Assembly: GCF_023091745.1 (NCBI RefSeq)
Contig: NC_068910.1
Location: 128,605,170-128,669,169, forward strand
Direction of reading: 5' to 3'
Length of the DNA: 64,000 nt
Origin: Budorcas taxicolor
Taxonomy: Eukaryota > Chordata > Mammalia > Artiodactyla > Bovidae
A program made the position numbers and the translations under genes. Positions within the stretch are counted from its first letter, which is position 1. Each line of letters opens with the position of its first letter. Positions 36,181 to 48,845 of the stretch are shown piece by piece. The notes under the pieces are model-generated. The model did no database searches. It worked only from the letters and a program-made list of their open reading frames with translations, and was not told the origin of the DNA.

Positions 36181-37899
36181 TTATTAACATAACTGGTAAG
36201 GAAATCTGTTCCAAAGAGGCCTCAATGAACCCAAATCTTAAAAAACTTCAGAAGGGGTCAATAATTTCCCATGCCAGAGAACTCTGTGGTCTCTTTCTGA
36301 AATTCCTATTCCTAGGCTCCAGCCCCAAGAGATCTTTATTGCCAAGGCCCAAGCTGGGACCAGGTGATCAATATTTTGGGTTTGAGAAACCATTGTTAAT
36401 CGATGGCTTTTTTTTTTTAAAAAAAAGAGAGAAGAAAACCACCACTGACTTGCTTTGAATGTTTCCACTTTGAATTAAAGATCTTCAAAGAAACAGTTCT
36501 CAAGTCTTGCATGCATTTCTGGAAAAAACACACATTATTAACAGCTCAGTTTAAACTAGATACCAAAAGCTTATTCTATCAAGTGGCACCTAAAATATAC
36601 TAAGAGTTAGTTTTATTGCCCCCCTGCAACATTGTATAGTCAAACATTTCAGTACTGCTCTTTAACAGATGTTTTGAATCAGATTAAAAATGCACACTGA
36701 AGGGAAGCAAGATATGCCACACCAAAATAGGCCACTTTGACATACTGATTATTTTGAATTAAAGTTACTTAACAGCCAGTGTAAGGACACTTTACCCTTT
36801 TTTCTTCCCCTAAAAGCAGAAATATATCCCATGTGAAAGGTGCCTTTTCTATACCAGGAGGGCACCAGGATCAGGTATTCTTATCAGAGATAAGAATGCA
36901 AGGTGGAGAGCTCAGTACAACAAACCTTAATACTTTTTCATTAATTTACTACCCCAAACCCAAACTTCTTTGTCTTATCAATTCCTCACATATGTGGTGT
37001 TTCTTTGTCTAAAGGATATAAAGCCTGCCTGCTTTGGTTACTTCTTTGAGCCTCATATTTTTAAAGGATCCCACTGGCATGAAATTAAATTTGGTTTTCT
37101 CCTATTAATTTGTTATATGTTCATCCAATTTAATTACCAGTCTAGCCAAAGAACCTAGCAGGGAGCAAGAAGTTTTTCTCCCCTACAACACAAACAGGCA
37201 CGTGAAAATTTTGCACTTTCATAGGGTTTAAAGTCCAACCCGGCTCTATAAGATAAAATTCCAAAAGGAAAACTATGGTCCTATTAAGCATTATCTCCTT
37301 CCCCAGAGTGATATTCCAGCCCTCCAGCCCTCCAGCCCCCCTGTTCAGCCAGGGTGCCTAGGACAGCCCTCTGCCCCTCTTTTTAAGCCCACTTTCTCAG
37401 CCTGGACCCTGAATCTTAGTCATCTCTATCCTAGATTCCTTGACTTTCTCGCATCCTCAATGTTATTTTTCTTTTTTAACAGAAATTTAGAAATTAAGCA
37501 AACAACACTCCCAACCTTCAAAGGACTGTGTTCTTCCTGCTCCCTTTCATCACTCAACGGCTGTGCCCCCGGCCGCCTCCACGTCTTCATCGTTCACCCA
37601 CTCTTGAACACCATGCAACCCGGCACACGCCCACGCTATTGATAACTGCTCTCCCGAGGCCACCAACCCAAAGGCCTTTCCTCAGTCCCCATCCTCATGG
37701 GCTTTGGATCAACAGTGTATGGACACAGAGCCAGCCTAAGCGTAGAGCGCTGATACACTTTACCATCCTGTCGATCCTCACCACTCGCCGGCCCCTCCCT
37801 GCAGGCCACAGGCTGGGATCAGCGGGTGAGTTTCCCAGCAGAAACCCTGGGGAAAGAGAGCTCCAAGGAGACAGGGACAACTGCACGCTGATGCTCCCC
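36181..37899. other. Sequence downstream of the CpG island, no named feature
   Basis: Mostly unique sequence in the putative first intron of B4GALT4. It becomes GC-richer towards the CpG island. No exon is recognised. Confidence 0.4.
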
Positions 37900-38191
37900 G
37901 CACGGACAGAGGTGCTGGTGGCGACCCCGGAACCGTGACGCGGGGCCTCGGGGGATGACCCCTGGATTCCTACCTGGCAGCACCTCGCCTGGCCATCCCT
38001 CCGGCAGCAGAGGGAGCGCCGCAGTGGTGCCCTCACTTGAGCTGGTGCCTCCCGCCGGGCTCGGCCTCCGCAGGCCCCCTGCCCGGCCCCGCCGCCCGGG
38101 AGGAGGCAGGACGGCCCTCCGAGGCCCGGCCCGCGCGCGCCCAGCCGCAACCCGGGGACCGACCCGCCCGGCCGCCCAGCAGTGCCCACAC

Positions 38192-38211
38192 GGTTTCACC
38201 CGCGTGAAACC
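38192..38211. promoter_or_regulatory. Perfect 8-bp inverted repeat in the CpG island
   Basis: GGTTTCAC and GTGAAACC flank the 4-base spacer CCGC. This sits close to the putative leader-exon donor. It could be a dimer-type factor site or a 5' UTR hairpin. No factor is assigned. Confidence 0.5.
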
Positions 38212-38310
38212 TTGCGTCCCGGGCACCGGCGGAGCGGAGGCCCCACGAACTCACCCCAGACGCCGCGGCGACGAGGACCGCCCGGAGAAACGGGAGACGC
38301 GGAGCAGCCG

Positions 38311-38348
38311 CCGTGGGGACCGCCCAGCAGCTGCCGTGGGGACCGCCC
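38311..38348. repeat. Short direct repeat with GC boxes in the CpG island
   Basis: The 15-mer CCGTGGGGACCGCCC occurs at 38311-38325 and 38334-38348, a 23-bp period. Each copy contains CCGCCC, a possible Sp1-type site. Confidence 0.6.
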
Positions 38349-38725
38349 CCGCCGCCGGGAGGAGGCTCCACTCGCCTGCTCCGCCCCCGCCGCGTCCAGA
38401 GTCGCTACGGCCAGGCCCCGGGCGGGTCTGCGCGGTCCTCCGCTGGGCGGGCCCGACGGATGCCAGCCCTCCAGCCCCTACCCTCGGTCTCCTCCCCGCC
38501 CCGCTGCCCGCGGCGACCGAAGGGGAAGCTGGAGGAAAAAGGACCGCTTGTTCTTCGGGTGATCTTATAAAGCCCTGTGCCAGTACTGCGCGAGGGTCTG
38601 GGCACTTCCCAAATCACATCCTCGTAAATATTCACAAAGCTTTGGGAAGGAGATAGGAACTTGTCCATTTTCCGGAGTAGAAAACTGGGGTTTTACAAGT
38701 TAATGAATTTACCTTACATCACCCT

Positions 38726-38935
38726 GTGTTAAGCCGCTGTAATCGTGCCCGACTCTTTGCGACCCCATGGACTGTAGCCCTCTGGGCTCCTCTGCTCATG
38801 GGATTCTCCAAGCAAGAATACTGGAGTGTGTTGCCATTTCCTTCTCCAGGGGATCTTCCTGATCCAGGGATTAGAACCCGTGTTTCTTTAATCTCCTGCA
38901 TTGGCAGGCGTGTTCCTTAATACTAGCACCACCCC
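38726..38935 (-). mobile_element. Bov-tA SINE
   Basis: GTTAAGCCGCTGTAATCGTGC to AATACTAGCACCACC, reverse orientation, 170 bp outside the CpG island. Confidence 0.85.
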
Positions 38936-39217
38936 AGCTGCACAATCTACCAAGGTAATTGACTTCCTCATTTCACAGGATTATTGAGAATATTAACAAG
39001 TTGTGAGAAAACCAAATTTCTTCAAAGATAGCATTACAAAAAGCCAAGCAGAATCATATTTATACTAACGATTAGAGTGGAAAATCATTAAAGTGGGTTC
39101 TGCTTAGGCAGGGAAGATAGCAGACTAGATTCTCCAAGTCACTCTTCTACTGATGGGGAAGTAGATGTCTCCAAGAACCACCCCACCCCAAAAGGAACAA
39201 ACCATGGGAAGAAACAG

Positions 39218-40430
39218 GCTTCCCAGCTGGCGCTGGTGGTGAAGAACTCAACTGCCAATACAGCAGACAAAGGAGATGTCTGGGTCGGGAAAATACCCCC
39301 GAGGAGGGCATGGCAGTCCACTCCAGGAGATGGGAATACCAGACCACCTGACTTGTTTCTTGAGAAATCTGTATGCAGGTCAGGAAGCAACAATTAGAAC
39401 TGGACATGGAACAATAGACTGGCTCCAAGTAGGAAAGAGAGTACGTCAAGGCTGTCTATTGTCACCCTGCTTATTTAACTTATATGAAGAGTACATCATG
39501 AGAAATGCTGGGCTGAATGAAGCACAAGCTGGAATCAAGATTGCCGGGAGAAATATCAATAACCTCAGATACCCAGATGACACCACCCTTATGGCAGAAA
39601 GTGAAGAACTAAAGAGCCTCTTGATGAAAGTGAAAGAGGAGAGTGAAAAAGTTGGCTTAAAGCTCAACATTCAGAAAACAAAGATCACGATATCCGGTCC
39701 CATTTCATAGCAAATAGAGAAACAGTGGAAACAGTGGCAGACTTTATTTTGGGGGGCTCCAAAATCGCTGCAGATGGTGACTGCAGCCATGAAAGAAAAA
39801 GACGCTTACTCCTTGAAAGAAAAGTTATGACCAACCTAGATAGGAATATTAAAAAGCAGAGACATTACTTTGCCAACAAAAGTCCATCTAGCCAAGGCTA
39901 TGGTTTTTCCAGTAGCCATGTATTGATGTGAGAGTTGGACTGTAAAGAAAGCTGAGCGCCAAAGAATTTATGCTTTTGAACTGTGGTGTTGGAGAAGACT
40001 CTTGAGAGTCCCTTGGACTACAATGAGATCAAACCAGTCCATCCTAAAGAAAATCAGTCCTGAATGTTCATTGGAAGGACTGATGCTGAATCTGAAACTC
40101 CAATACTTTGGCCACTTGATGTGAAGAACTGACTCATTGGAAAAGACCCTGATGCTGGGAAAGAATGAAGGCAGGAGGAGAAGGGGATGACAGAGGATGA
40201 GATGGTTGGATGGCATCACCAACTCAATGGACACGAGTTTGAGTAAACTCTGGGAGTTGGTGATGGACAGGGAGGCCTGGCGTGGTGCAGTCCATGGGGT
40301 CACAAAGAGTCGGACACGACTGAGCTACTGAACTGAACTGAATCTTGCCTGGAGAATCCCATGGACAGAGGAGCCTGGTGGGCTACAATCCAAAGGGTGG
40401 CAAAGAGTCAGACATGACTGAAGTAACTGA
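39218..40430 (+). mobile_element. Bov-tA SINE split by a BovB insertion
   Basis: SINE head and body occupy 39218-39326, ending CCACTCCAG. The SINE continues at about 40343 with TCTTGCCTGGAGAATCCC and ends near 40430. The interrupting 1.0 kb is BovB. Confidence 0.85.
39327..40342 (+). mobile_element. BovB LINE 3' part inside a SINE
   Basis: It starts in the reverse transcriptase (GATGGGAATACCAGACC) and ends with ACTGAACTGAACTGAA. An open frame at 39276-39710 has RQGCLLSPCLFNLY and RYPDDTT, where BovB normally has YADD. It is therefore inactive. Confidence 0.92.
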
Positions 40431-40799
40431 AAGTCTCTGCTGACACTGATTTGGGATCCAAATGAGAAGAGCCAAACTTGTGCCTTCCTTGTCAAGCCAA
40501 GGCTGCAGAAGAGCACTGAGGAGTTCTTTGTGCGCTGAGCAATGGAAGCACACTTTAGAGGATGCATCCTCAATTTAGTCCTGTAGGACTCAAATTCAAG
40601 TTCATAAATTAAAAAAAATCCTAAGCACTGGAAGCCGCATGTAAGAACAGTTAGCAGGAATACCCAAAAGATTTAGACCCACCTGATCCCCGAAGGACAT
40701 CAGATACTGGAATTGTCTGCAACAGGATACAGGAAAGCTCCTTTTTAAATTTTTAAAGAAAAAACAATATCCCTAGAAGTTATTTACCAATTACAAAGG

Positions 40800-41110
40800 G
40801 AAGATAGTACTCACTGGAGAAATCTTGCAGACACTACCTTAACCTAGTACTCCAAATTAATTTCAGCAATAGTTCAAAGTGACATCACACATGAGGTGAT
40901 ACTCTGAGGACATAAAATTACCATTATTGTATTCCTGCCAAAAATGCATCATTGGAATTTAATCATGAAGAAGCAGTCAGACAAGCCCAAATTAAAGGAT
41001 GTGCTACAAAACAACTGACCTGTACACTTAAAAAAATGTCAATGTCATGAAAGACAAGGCTAGAGGGGGAATGTTAGATGTGACATCTAAATTCCTGGAT
41101 TGGAAAAAAA
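40800..41110 (+). mobile_element. Old L1-like 3' fragment
   Basis: TTGCAGACACTACCTTAACC and CAACTGACCTGTACACTT resemble the region at 33.35-33.5 kb. Probably an ancient L1 3' UTR. Confidence 0.4.
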
Positions 41111-41496
41111 ATTTTGTTACAAGGTATATTACTGAGACAATTGGAAATGAGTATATTAAGCAGTAATAAGTAGATTGAAAATAAGGAAGTAATAAGTAAT
41201 TAAGTAGATTGAAAATAAGGAAGTGAAGCTCTATTAGTTCTGAGTCCAGCCTTTTAAAGGGAGTTTCTGCTTCCACTTCCATTCTCTCCTATGTGACAGA
41301 GCAGTTATAGGCCAGTCCAGATTTAAAGGCATGGGCAACATAGCCCCATTCCTCAGTAAGAGAACTGTCAGAGAATTTGAAGCTGTTTTTAATTTGTCAT
41401 GCTGTACATACTCATTTCCAGTTGTCTCAATAATATACCTTGAAACAATTTTTTCCAGTCTAAGACCACATATAAAGAAATCTCCTTAGCCTCTGT

Positions 41497-41875
41497 TATG
41501 GACAGCATTGAATCTCCTGAAATCAGATGTGGAAGCCCTGACTCCCGGTACCTCAGAATGTGACTCTGTTTGGAAACTGGGCCTTTAAAGAGGCCATGAA
41601 GTTAACGTTGGGTTTTTAGGGTAGGTCATGATCCAACATGACCCATGTCTTTATAAAGAAGAAAAGATGAGGACAGAGCCAGCGCAGGTGGGGGATGACC
41701 ATGTGAGAACACAGGTAGAAGGTCAAGGAGAGAGGCTTCAGAAGAAACCAACCTGTTAACACCGTCATCTTGGACTCCCAGCCTCCAGAATTGTGAGAAA
41801 ATTCATTTCAGTTGTTTAATCCACACAGTCTGTGGTATTAATATTTATATTAGCAACTCAAGCTGACTAATACAT
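41497..41875 (+). mobile_element. MaLR (MLT1-like) LTR remnant
   Basis: CCCGGTACCTCAGAATGTGAC, GAGGCTTCAGAAGAAACC, CAGCCTCCAGAATTGTGAG and GCTGACTAATAC follow the order of this old mammalian LTR. There is no coding sequence. Confidence 0.6.
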
Positions 41876-41996
41876 TCTCCATTAATCTCAAATAGTTTCT
41901 CATCTGTCCTTGCCTTTCATGATCTTGACACTTTTGAAGTTTACAGGCCAGTTGTTTTATAGAATATTCTTTAATTTGCGTTTGTCTGATTGTTTC

Positions 41997-42272
41997 CTAT
42001 GACTCAGTGGTAAGGAATTCACCTGCCAGTGCAGGACACACGGGTTCAGTCCCTGGTCTGGGAACTAAGATCCCACATGCCATGTGGCAACTAAGCCCAT
42101 GAGCCACAACTACTTAAGCCCAAGTGCCCTAGAGCCCAAGCTCCACAACAAGAGCCGCTACTAGAGAGTAGTCCCGCTCACAGCAACTAGAGAAAGCCTG
42201 CACCCAGCGACAGAGAGGCCACGCACCACAGCAAAGAGCCAGTACAACCAAAAATAAATGAATGAATAATTT
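41997..42272 (+). mobile_element. CHR-1-like SINE
   Basis: GACTCAGTGGTAAGGAATTC, GGGTTCAGTCCCTGGTCTG and a long CHR body ending AACCAAAAATAAATG. Confidence 0.8.
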
Positions 42273-42299
42273 TTAAGTGGCATTAAAAAATCGTTTCCA

Positions 42300-42420
42300 C
42301 TATCAGGAGGGAGGGGACATGGGTATACCTATGGCTGACTCTTGTTGATGTATGATAGAAAACCACAAAATTCTGTAAAGCAATTATCCTTCAATTTAAA
42401 ATTTTAAAAAAATTGTTTCC
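42300..42420 (+). mobile_element. L1 3'-end fragment
   Basis: GAGGGAGGGGACATGGGTATAC to CCTTCAATTTAAAATTTTAAA matches the 3' end of the L1 at 8.86-9.95 kb. Confidence 0.65.
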
Positions 42421-42517
42421 ACGAAAAAGAAATATGATTTAGAAAATGATATTATGCCCTCAAGCGTCACCTTATGTATGACACTAATTGTATTATTGGA
42501 GATCTCTTAGTCAGATC

Positions 42518-42935
42518 ATTTGCTCAGTCGTGTCTGACTCTGCGACCCCATGGACTGCAGCACGTCAGGCCTCCCTGTCCATCACCAACTCCTGGAGTTC
42601 ACTCAGACTCACATCCATCCAGTCAGTGACGCCATCCAGCCATCTCATCCTCTGTCTTCCCCTTCTCGTACTGTCTTCATTCTTCCCAGCATCAGGGTCT
42701 TTCCCAATGAGTCAGTTCTTTGCATCAGGTGGCCAAAGTATTGGAGTTTCAGCTTCAGCATCAGTCCTTCCAATGAATATTCAGGACTGATTTCCTTTAG
42801 GATGGACTGGTTGGATCTCCTTGCAGTCCAAGGGACTCTCAAGAGTCTTCTCCAATACCACAGTTCAAAAGCATCAATTCTTTAGTGCTTTCTTTATTGC
42901 CCAACTCTCACATCCATACATAACTGCTAGAATCA
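42518..42935 (-). mobile_element. BovB LINE 3' fragment
   Basis: TTTGCTCAGTCGTGTCTGAC to CAACTCTCACATCCATACAT, reverse orientation. Confidence 0.9.
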
Positions 42936-43285
42936 CTTTTTATTGGAACCCTGAACCACCATGGAAGTGGCCTGGCTACCTTCATGCTACCATGCTATGA
43001 GGAAGCCCACACTAGCCATGTGAAGAAGCCACCAACCACTCAGGGTCACCTCCAGCTGAGGCTTAAACATTATTAAGAAAAATGAGCCCTCTCCACTCTG
43101 CCATATCTGAATTCCTGACCCACAGAATCAGGAGATATAACAGTTAATACATTGTTATTTTCAGCCTCTAAGTTTTGAGTTCATCTGTTACAAAGCAATA
43201 GATAATCAAAGGAGACCATGTATTATATGATAATGTTCTATCAATGTTAAATTCCTTGCATTTGAGCCTTGTATTGTGGTTACAG

Positions 43286-43386
43286 GCTTCCCAGGTGGCG
43301 CAGTTGGTAAAGAATCTGCCTGCCTTGTGGAGATGCAGGTTTGATCCCTGGATCAGGGAGATTACCCAGGAGGAGGAAAAGGCTGT
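43286..43386 (+). mobile_element. Bov-tA SINE 5' part
   Basis: GGCTTCCCAGGTGGCGCAG to GGAGGAGGAAAAGGC. The BovA part is missing. Confidence 0.8.
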
Positions 43387-43407
43387 TGTGATTATATAAG
43401 AGAATGA

Positions 43408-44165
43408 GTTTATTCTTTTTAAAATTTATTTTACTGAAGTGTAGTTGATTTACAATATATTAATTTCTGACAATCACTTTGCTGTACAGCAGAAATTAAT
43501 ACATTGTAAATCAAATATATATATATCCTTTCTCATACTCTTTTCTATTATGGTTTATCACAGGATATTGAATATTATTCTCTTACACAGTAGGACCGTA
43601 TTATTTATCCATTCTGTATATAATAGCTTGCATCTTCTAATCCCAAACTTCCAATCCCTTCCTCCCCCACCTCTCTCCCCCTTGGCAACCACAGATTGGT
43701 TCTCTATGTCTGTGAGTCTGCTTCTGTTTCATAGATAAGTTCATTCGTGCCACGTTTTAGATTCCACATATAAGTGATATCATATGGTATTTGTCTGTTT
43801 CTTTCTGATTTACTTCACTTTAGTGTGATGATCTCTAGTTCATCCATGCTGCTGCAAATACATTATTGCATTCTATTATATGGCTGAGCATTATTCCATT
43901 GTACATACATACCATATCTTCCTTATCTAATCATCTGTCAATGGACACTTCAGTTATTTCTATGTCTTAGCTATTATGAATAGTACTTCTATGAATATAG
44001 GGGTGCATATACCTTTTTGAAATAGTTTTGATTGGATATATGACCAGGAATGGGGTTGCTGGATCATATGGTAACTCTATTTTTAGTTTTTTGAGGAACC
44101 TCCATACTGTTTTCCATGGTGATTGCACTAACTTACATTCCCACCAACAATGTAAGAGGAATCTC
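43408..44165 (-). mobile_element. L1 3' region, reverse orientation
   Basis: TTTACTGAAGTGTAGTTGATT to CATTCCCACCAACAATGTAAG is the complement of the L1 ORF2 C-terminus and 3' UTR. Confidence 0.85.
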
Positions 44166-45566
44166 TTTTCTCCAGGACAGTGACTTTATTCTTAAAAATT
44201 ATTTAATGATGAAGTATCATGATGTCTTCAGTTTCTCTCAAATGACTCAGTTAAAATTTGTGTATGTGAGAGAGTAACAGAGAAAAAGGGGGGGGGGCAT
44301 AAGTATGGCAAAATGTTAACAATTGATCAATCTAGACAAAGTGTGCACAGATGTTCCTTGAATAATTTTTACAGCATTTCTAAGCCTTGAAATTTTTTTA
44401 AGTTGAAATAAAAAAGAAAACATTAAATCTCAAAGTGGAAAAAGCAAGGACTTGACTTTCCCTTCTAGTCAACAAGAAGTAACAGGAACCAGATTTCTAT
44501 GCCACCTGAAGCACCCATTTAAAAAAAAAATAAGAAAGAAACAGACAAAATACATAAACCACAGTTTTTAAGATACTCTGTAAGAGGCAACAAAGGACAG
44601 TCTTCTCTGAGAGACAGGAAATGAATAAAATGAGCCCCACAATTGCCCCAGTTTACTACCCTAAGAGAGTTCCAAGCATTGCAGAGGGAAAGAAAAGCTG
44701 AGAGATAGCCTAGAAGACTCCCTGAGTTAAGGAGATAGACTAGAGTCCAAGAAAATCAAAGCAGCTTCATTTCACAGCATGGAAATCCAGAGAGAAATGA
44801 AGCACAGAAACGGAATACTGGAGGTCTGCAAAGAATCCCCCTCAAGTGTTCATGATCAGTGGGCTGATGTAGGAAAACTGTTCTAAGCCAGGGAAAGAAC
44901 CATCTGTAACGATTAGCAGGAACAATTCTAATCACTCACACTGGGCTGAGAATAGTGCCTGTTTCCACCAGCCAGACTGGAAAAACTCATAATTCACAAG
45001 GTAGTGGGTAAGAGTACTCAGGAAAGTTTTGCTCAGCAATAAAGAATACAATGAGCACTGCTCCAGAGCTGCCTATTATATAGTAAAAACAAAACCAAAA
45101 GGACAAAACTCTATCCAAGTAATGTGTCTCTCCTAGAACAAGTTCAAGATTTATATAGCTATAAAAATATCCAGTGCTAAATAAGGTAAAATTCACAATG
45201 CTTGGCATCCAACAAAAATGCCAGGTTTACAAAAACATGAAGATACACAACTGATGGAAGGCAGGATAAATAGTCAAAAGAAACTTAAAACTGACACAGG
45301 TGTTAGAATTAACACAGAAGAACATTAAGACAGTTATTATATTGTATTCCATATATTCAAAAAGTTCGAGAGATGGAAGATACAGAGAAAAATCTAAACT
45401 GAAATCGTAGAGATTAAAAGTAAAATAAATGCATGACAACAATAGCATCTAGACCAGAAGAGGATAAATGAACTATACTTTTGTAAGGTTCTTAGATTAC
45501 ATGTGAAGTGGGATAATATTACTTTAAGGTAGACCTTAAGAGATAAATATGTATACTGTAAACCCT

Positions 45567-45895
45567 TAGTGAAAGTGAAAGTGAAAGTCATTCAGTCATG
45601 TTTGACTCTTCACCACCCCATGGACTCTTCAGTCCATGGAATTCTCCACGCCAGAATACTGGAGCGGGTAGCCTTTCCCTTCTCCAGGGGATCTTCCCAA
45701 CCCAGGCATCAGACCCAGGTCTCCCTCATTGCAGGTGAATTCTTTACCAGCTGAGGCACAAGGGAAGCCTAAGAATACTGGAGTGGGTAGCCTTTCCCTT
45801 CTCCAGCAGATCTTCCTGACCCAGGAATTGAACCAGGGTCTCCTGCATTTCATGCAGATTCTTTAGCAATTGAGCTATCAGGGAAGTCCATAAAT
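45567..45895 (-). mobile_element. Bov-tA2-like SINE with duplicated tRNA part
   Basis: A reverse SINE from GTGAAAGTGAAAGTCATTC to 45766 is followed at 45773 by a second tRNA-side unit ending GAGCTATCAGGGAAGTCC. Confidence 0.82.
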
Positions 45896-46257
45896 ACTTA
45901 AGTGACCACCAAAATAACAAAATAATTATAACTAATAAAGCAACAAAGGAGATACAATCAAACTTAAAAAGAAATTTAACTAGTCCAAAGGAAGGTAAAA
46001 ACCATGAAAAGGGAAAAAAATAACAGATGGGGTAAATAGCAATCTAGCTGTAATAATCTACATTAACAATCTAACATTAATAATCACATTAAATGTAAAT
46101 GGTGTAAAAACGATTAAAAAGTAGAAATGATCAAGTTGGATTAAAAAAAAAAAACAAGACTCTACTATAAGCTGTCTATAAACATAGGACTGCCTACAAA
46201 TATACTTTATCTTTAAATATAAACTGTAGGCAGTTTTATATATGTTTATATTTAAAT

Positions 46258-46482
46258 ATGGGCTTGCTAGATGGTGCTAGTGGTAAAGAACCTGCCTGCC
46301 AATGCAAGAGAGGCAGGAGACCTGGGCTTGATCCCAGTCAGGAAGATCCCCTGAAGAAGGGCATGGCAACCCACTCCAGTGTACTTGCTGGGAGAATCCC
46401 ATGGACAGAGGAGCCTGGCAGGCTACAGTCCATAGAGTTGCCAAGAGTTGGACATGACTGAAGTGACTTAGTATACATACAT
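46258..46482 (+). mobile_element. Bov-tA SINE
   Basis: GGGCTTGCTAGATGGTGC to GTTGGACATGACTGAAGTG. It interrupts the old L1. Confidence 0.88.
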
Positions 46483-46664
46483 ATTTTTAAATATAAACCA
46501 ATAAATAGGTTAAAATTAAAAGATAGAAAGAGATACACCAAGTTAATACTAGTCAAAAGAAAACAAGAGTAGCTACTTTTGAATCAGACAAAATAAATAT
46601 CAGAGCAAAGAATGGTAACAGGGAAAAGAAGGTTATTTTATCATTATAAGGATAAAGGAGTTGG

Positions 46665-46795
46665 GACTTCCCTGATGGTCCAGTGGTTAAGACTCCATGC
46701 TTCCAATCCAGGGGGCACAGATTTGATTCCTGGCCAGGAAACTAAGATCCTACATGCTGTGCTGTGATGTGGTAAAAAAAAAAGAAAAAAAAGGA
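46665..46795 (+). mobile_element. CHR-type SINE
   Basis: GGGACTTCCCTGATGGTCCAG to AACTAAGATCCTACATGC, with an A-rich tail. It interrupts the old L1. Confidence 0.85.
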
Positions 46796-47774
46796 TAAAG
46801 GGGTCAATTCATCAAGAGGAAATAACAATCCTAAACATTTATGAACCTAATATAGTGCTTCAAAATACATAAGTAGAAAATGATAGAACTGTACAGTAAT
46901 AGCCAGACATTTCAACATTCTTCTGTCAATATTTGCTAGACCAGTTCTGCAGTAAATCAGTAAGAATATAGATGACTTGAACAACACTATTAACTACTTG
47001 ACCTGGTCGACATTTATAGAACACTCTACCCAACAACTGGAGAATACACATTTTTCTCAAGTACACAAAGTGCTATTCTGGGCCCTAAAACCAGACAAGA
47101 AAATTCAATAGGATTGAAGTCACACAAAATATGTTCTCTGACCAAAGAAGAATTAAACTAGAAAGCAATAATGAAAAGATCCTTGGAAAATCCCCAAGTA
47201 TTTGAAAATTAAACAACACTCTTCTAAATAAGGGGGACATCAAAGAAGAAATCAAAAAAGAAATAGAAAAGCATTTTAAACTGAATGGAAATGAAAATAC
47301 AACATATAGGATCTATAAGTGAAAACTTAAGCACTAAATGTCTATATTAGAAATGATGAAGTGTCTCAGATCAATAACCTCAGCTTCTACTTTGCAAAAC
47401 TAGAAAAGAAAGAGCAAATAAAGTATAAAGTGAGCAGGAGAAAAAATAATAAGGATCAAGGCAGAAATCAATGAAATGGAGAAGAAAACAATATGGAGAA
47501 TCTAAGCAAAGGCTGGTTATTTAAGATTTTTTAAAAAAGGGATTAAACTCTAGCTGGACTAGTCAGAAAAAAGAAAAAAGACACAAAAATTCTCAATATA
47601 AGGAAATAGAGACATGGCATCACTACGTATACTATAGGTATTAAAAGGATAAAAGTAACTTTTTATAAATAACTTTATCCCAATAAATTTCACAGCTTTG
47701 GTAAAATAGGCAAATGCCACAGAAGAAATAGATGACATAAATAACTCTGTATCTATTAAAGAAATGGAAGTGAA

Positions 47775-47992
47775 AAAGTGAAAGTGTTAGTCACTTAGTT
47801 GTGTCCAACTCTTTGCTACCCTAATGACTGTAACTCGTCAGGCTCCTCTGTCCATGGAATTCTCCAGGAAAGAACAATGGAGTGGGTAGCCTTTCCCTTC
47901 TCCATGGGCTCTTTGTGACTCAGGGATTGAACCCAGGTCTCCCTGCATTGCAGGTGAATTCTTTAATATCTGAGCCACCAGGGAAGCCCCTA
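47775..47992 (-). mobile_element. Bov-tA SINE
   Basis: GAAAGTGTTAGTCACTTAGTTG to GAGCCACCAGGGAAGCCC, reverse orientation. It interrupts the old L1. Confidence 0.9.
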
Positions 47993-48104
47993 AGAATATT
48001 GAAACAGTACTTAAAAGCCTTCCCACATAGAAAACCCAAGGGCCAGATTCACTAGTTAGAAGACATAACACTAATCCTGCACAAGATTAGAAATAATGCA
48101 TCAG

Positions 48105-48655
48105 TCAGTTCAGTTCAGTCGCTCAGTCATGTCCAACTCTTTGCGACCCATGGACTGCAGCACGCCAGGACTCCCTGTCCATCACCAACTCCCAGAGCTT
48201 ACTTAAACTCATGTCCGTCAAGTTGGTGATGCCATCCAACTATCTCATCCTCTGTCATCCCCTTCTCCCATCTTCAGTCTTTCTGCAGCCACTGCTGAGT
48301 TTTCCAAATTTGCTGACAAATTGAGTGCAGCACTTTCATGGCATCATCTTTTAGGATTTGAAATAGCTCAACTGGAATCCCATCACCTCCACTAGCTTTG
48401 TTTGTAGTGATGCTTTCTAAGGCCCACTTGACTTCACATTCCAGGATGTCTGGCTCTAGGTGAGTGATCACATCATCGTGGTTATCTGGGTCGTGATGAT
48501 CTTTTTTGTACAGTTCTGTGTATTCTTGCCACCTCTTCTTAATATTTTCTGCTTCTATTAGGTCCATACCATTTCTGTCCTTTATTGAGCCCATCTGTGC
48601 ATGAAATGTTCCCTTGGTATCTCTAATTTTCTTGAAGAGATCTCAAGATATAATA
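48105..48655 (-). mobile_element. BovB LINE with large internal deletion
   Basis: The 3'-terminal 160 bp (48105-48275) jumps directly to a distant upstream part (TTCTGCAGCCACTGCTGAG, with the frame DRNGMDLIEAENIKKRWQEY). About 1.1 kb present in the 54.8-56.4 kb copy is missing. Confidence 0.88.
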
Positions 48656-48845
48656 TGTAAATTCTACATAAATTAGTATTTGCACTAATACCAATTTTAC
48701 ACTGGGAAGAAATGATGCTAATTCTACACAAGATTTTCCAAAAACTTGAAGAGAGAATACTTCCCAAATCATTCTATAAGGCCAACATTACCCTCATACA
48801 AAACCCAGACAAGAATATTACAACAAATGAAATAACAAATGAATA

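Larger units (their letters stand above)
37900..38560 (-). promoter_or_regulatory. B4GALT4: CpG island, likely B4GALT4 promoter and first non-coding exon
   Basis: This block is strongly GC- and CpG-rich compared with the AT-rich flanks. It has several GC-box-like CCGCCC/CCCGCCCC motifs at about 38160-38390 and no clear TATA box. On the minus strand two good splice donors lie in it: CTGGG|GTGAGT (last exon base 38255) and CTGCCAG|GTAGGA near 37975. Either could end a non-coding first exon spliced to 27721. The transcription start is not visible from sequence, and transcription in the other direction is possible. Confidence 0.75.

Noticed and set aside
37955..38656. 233-codon open frame across the CpG island, with overlapping frames on both strands
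   Set aside because: Long frames are expected in GC-rich DNA with few stop codons. The protein is low-complexity Pro/Arg/Ala with no recognisable domain.
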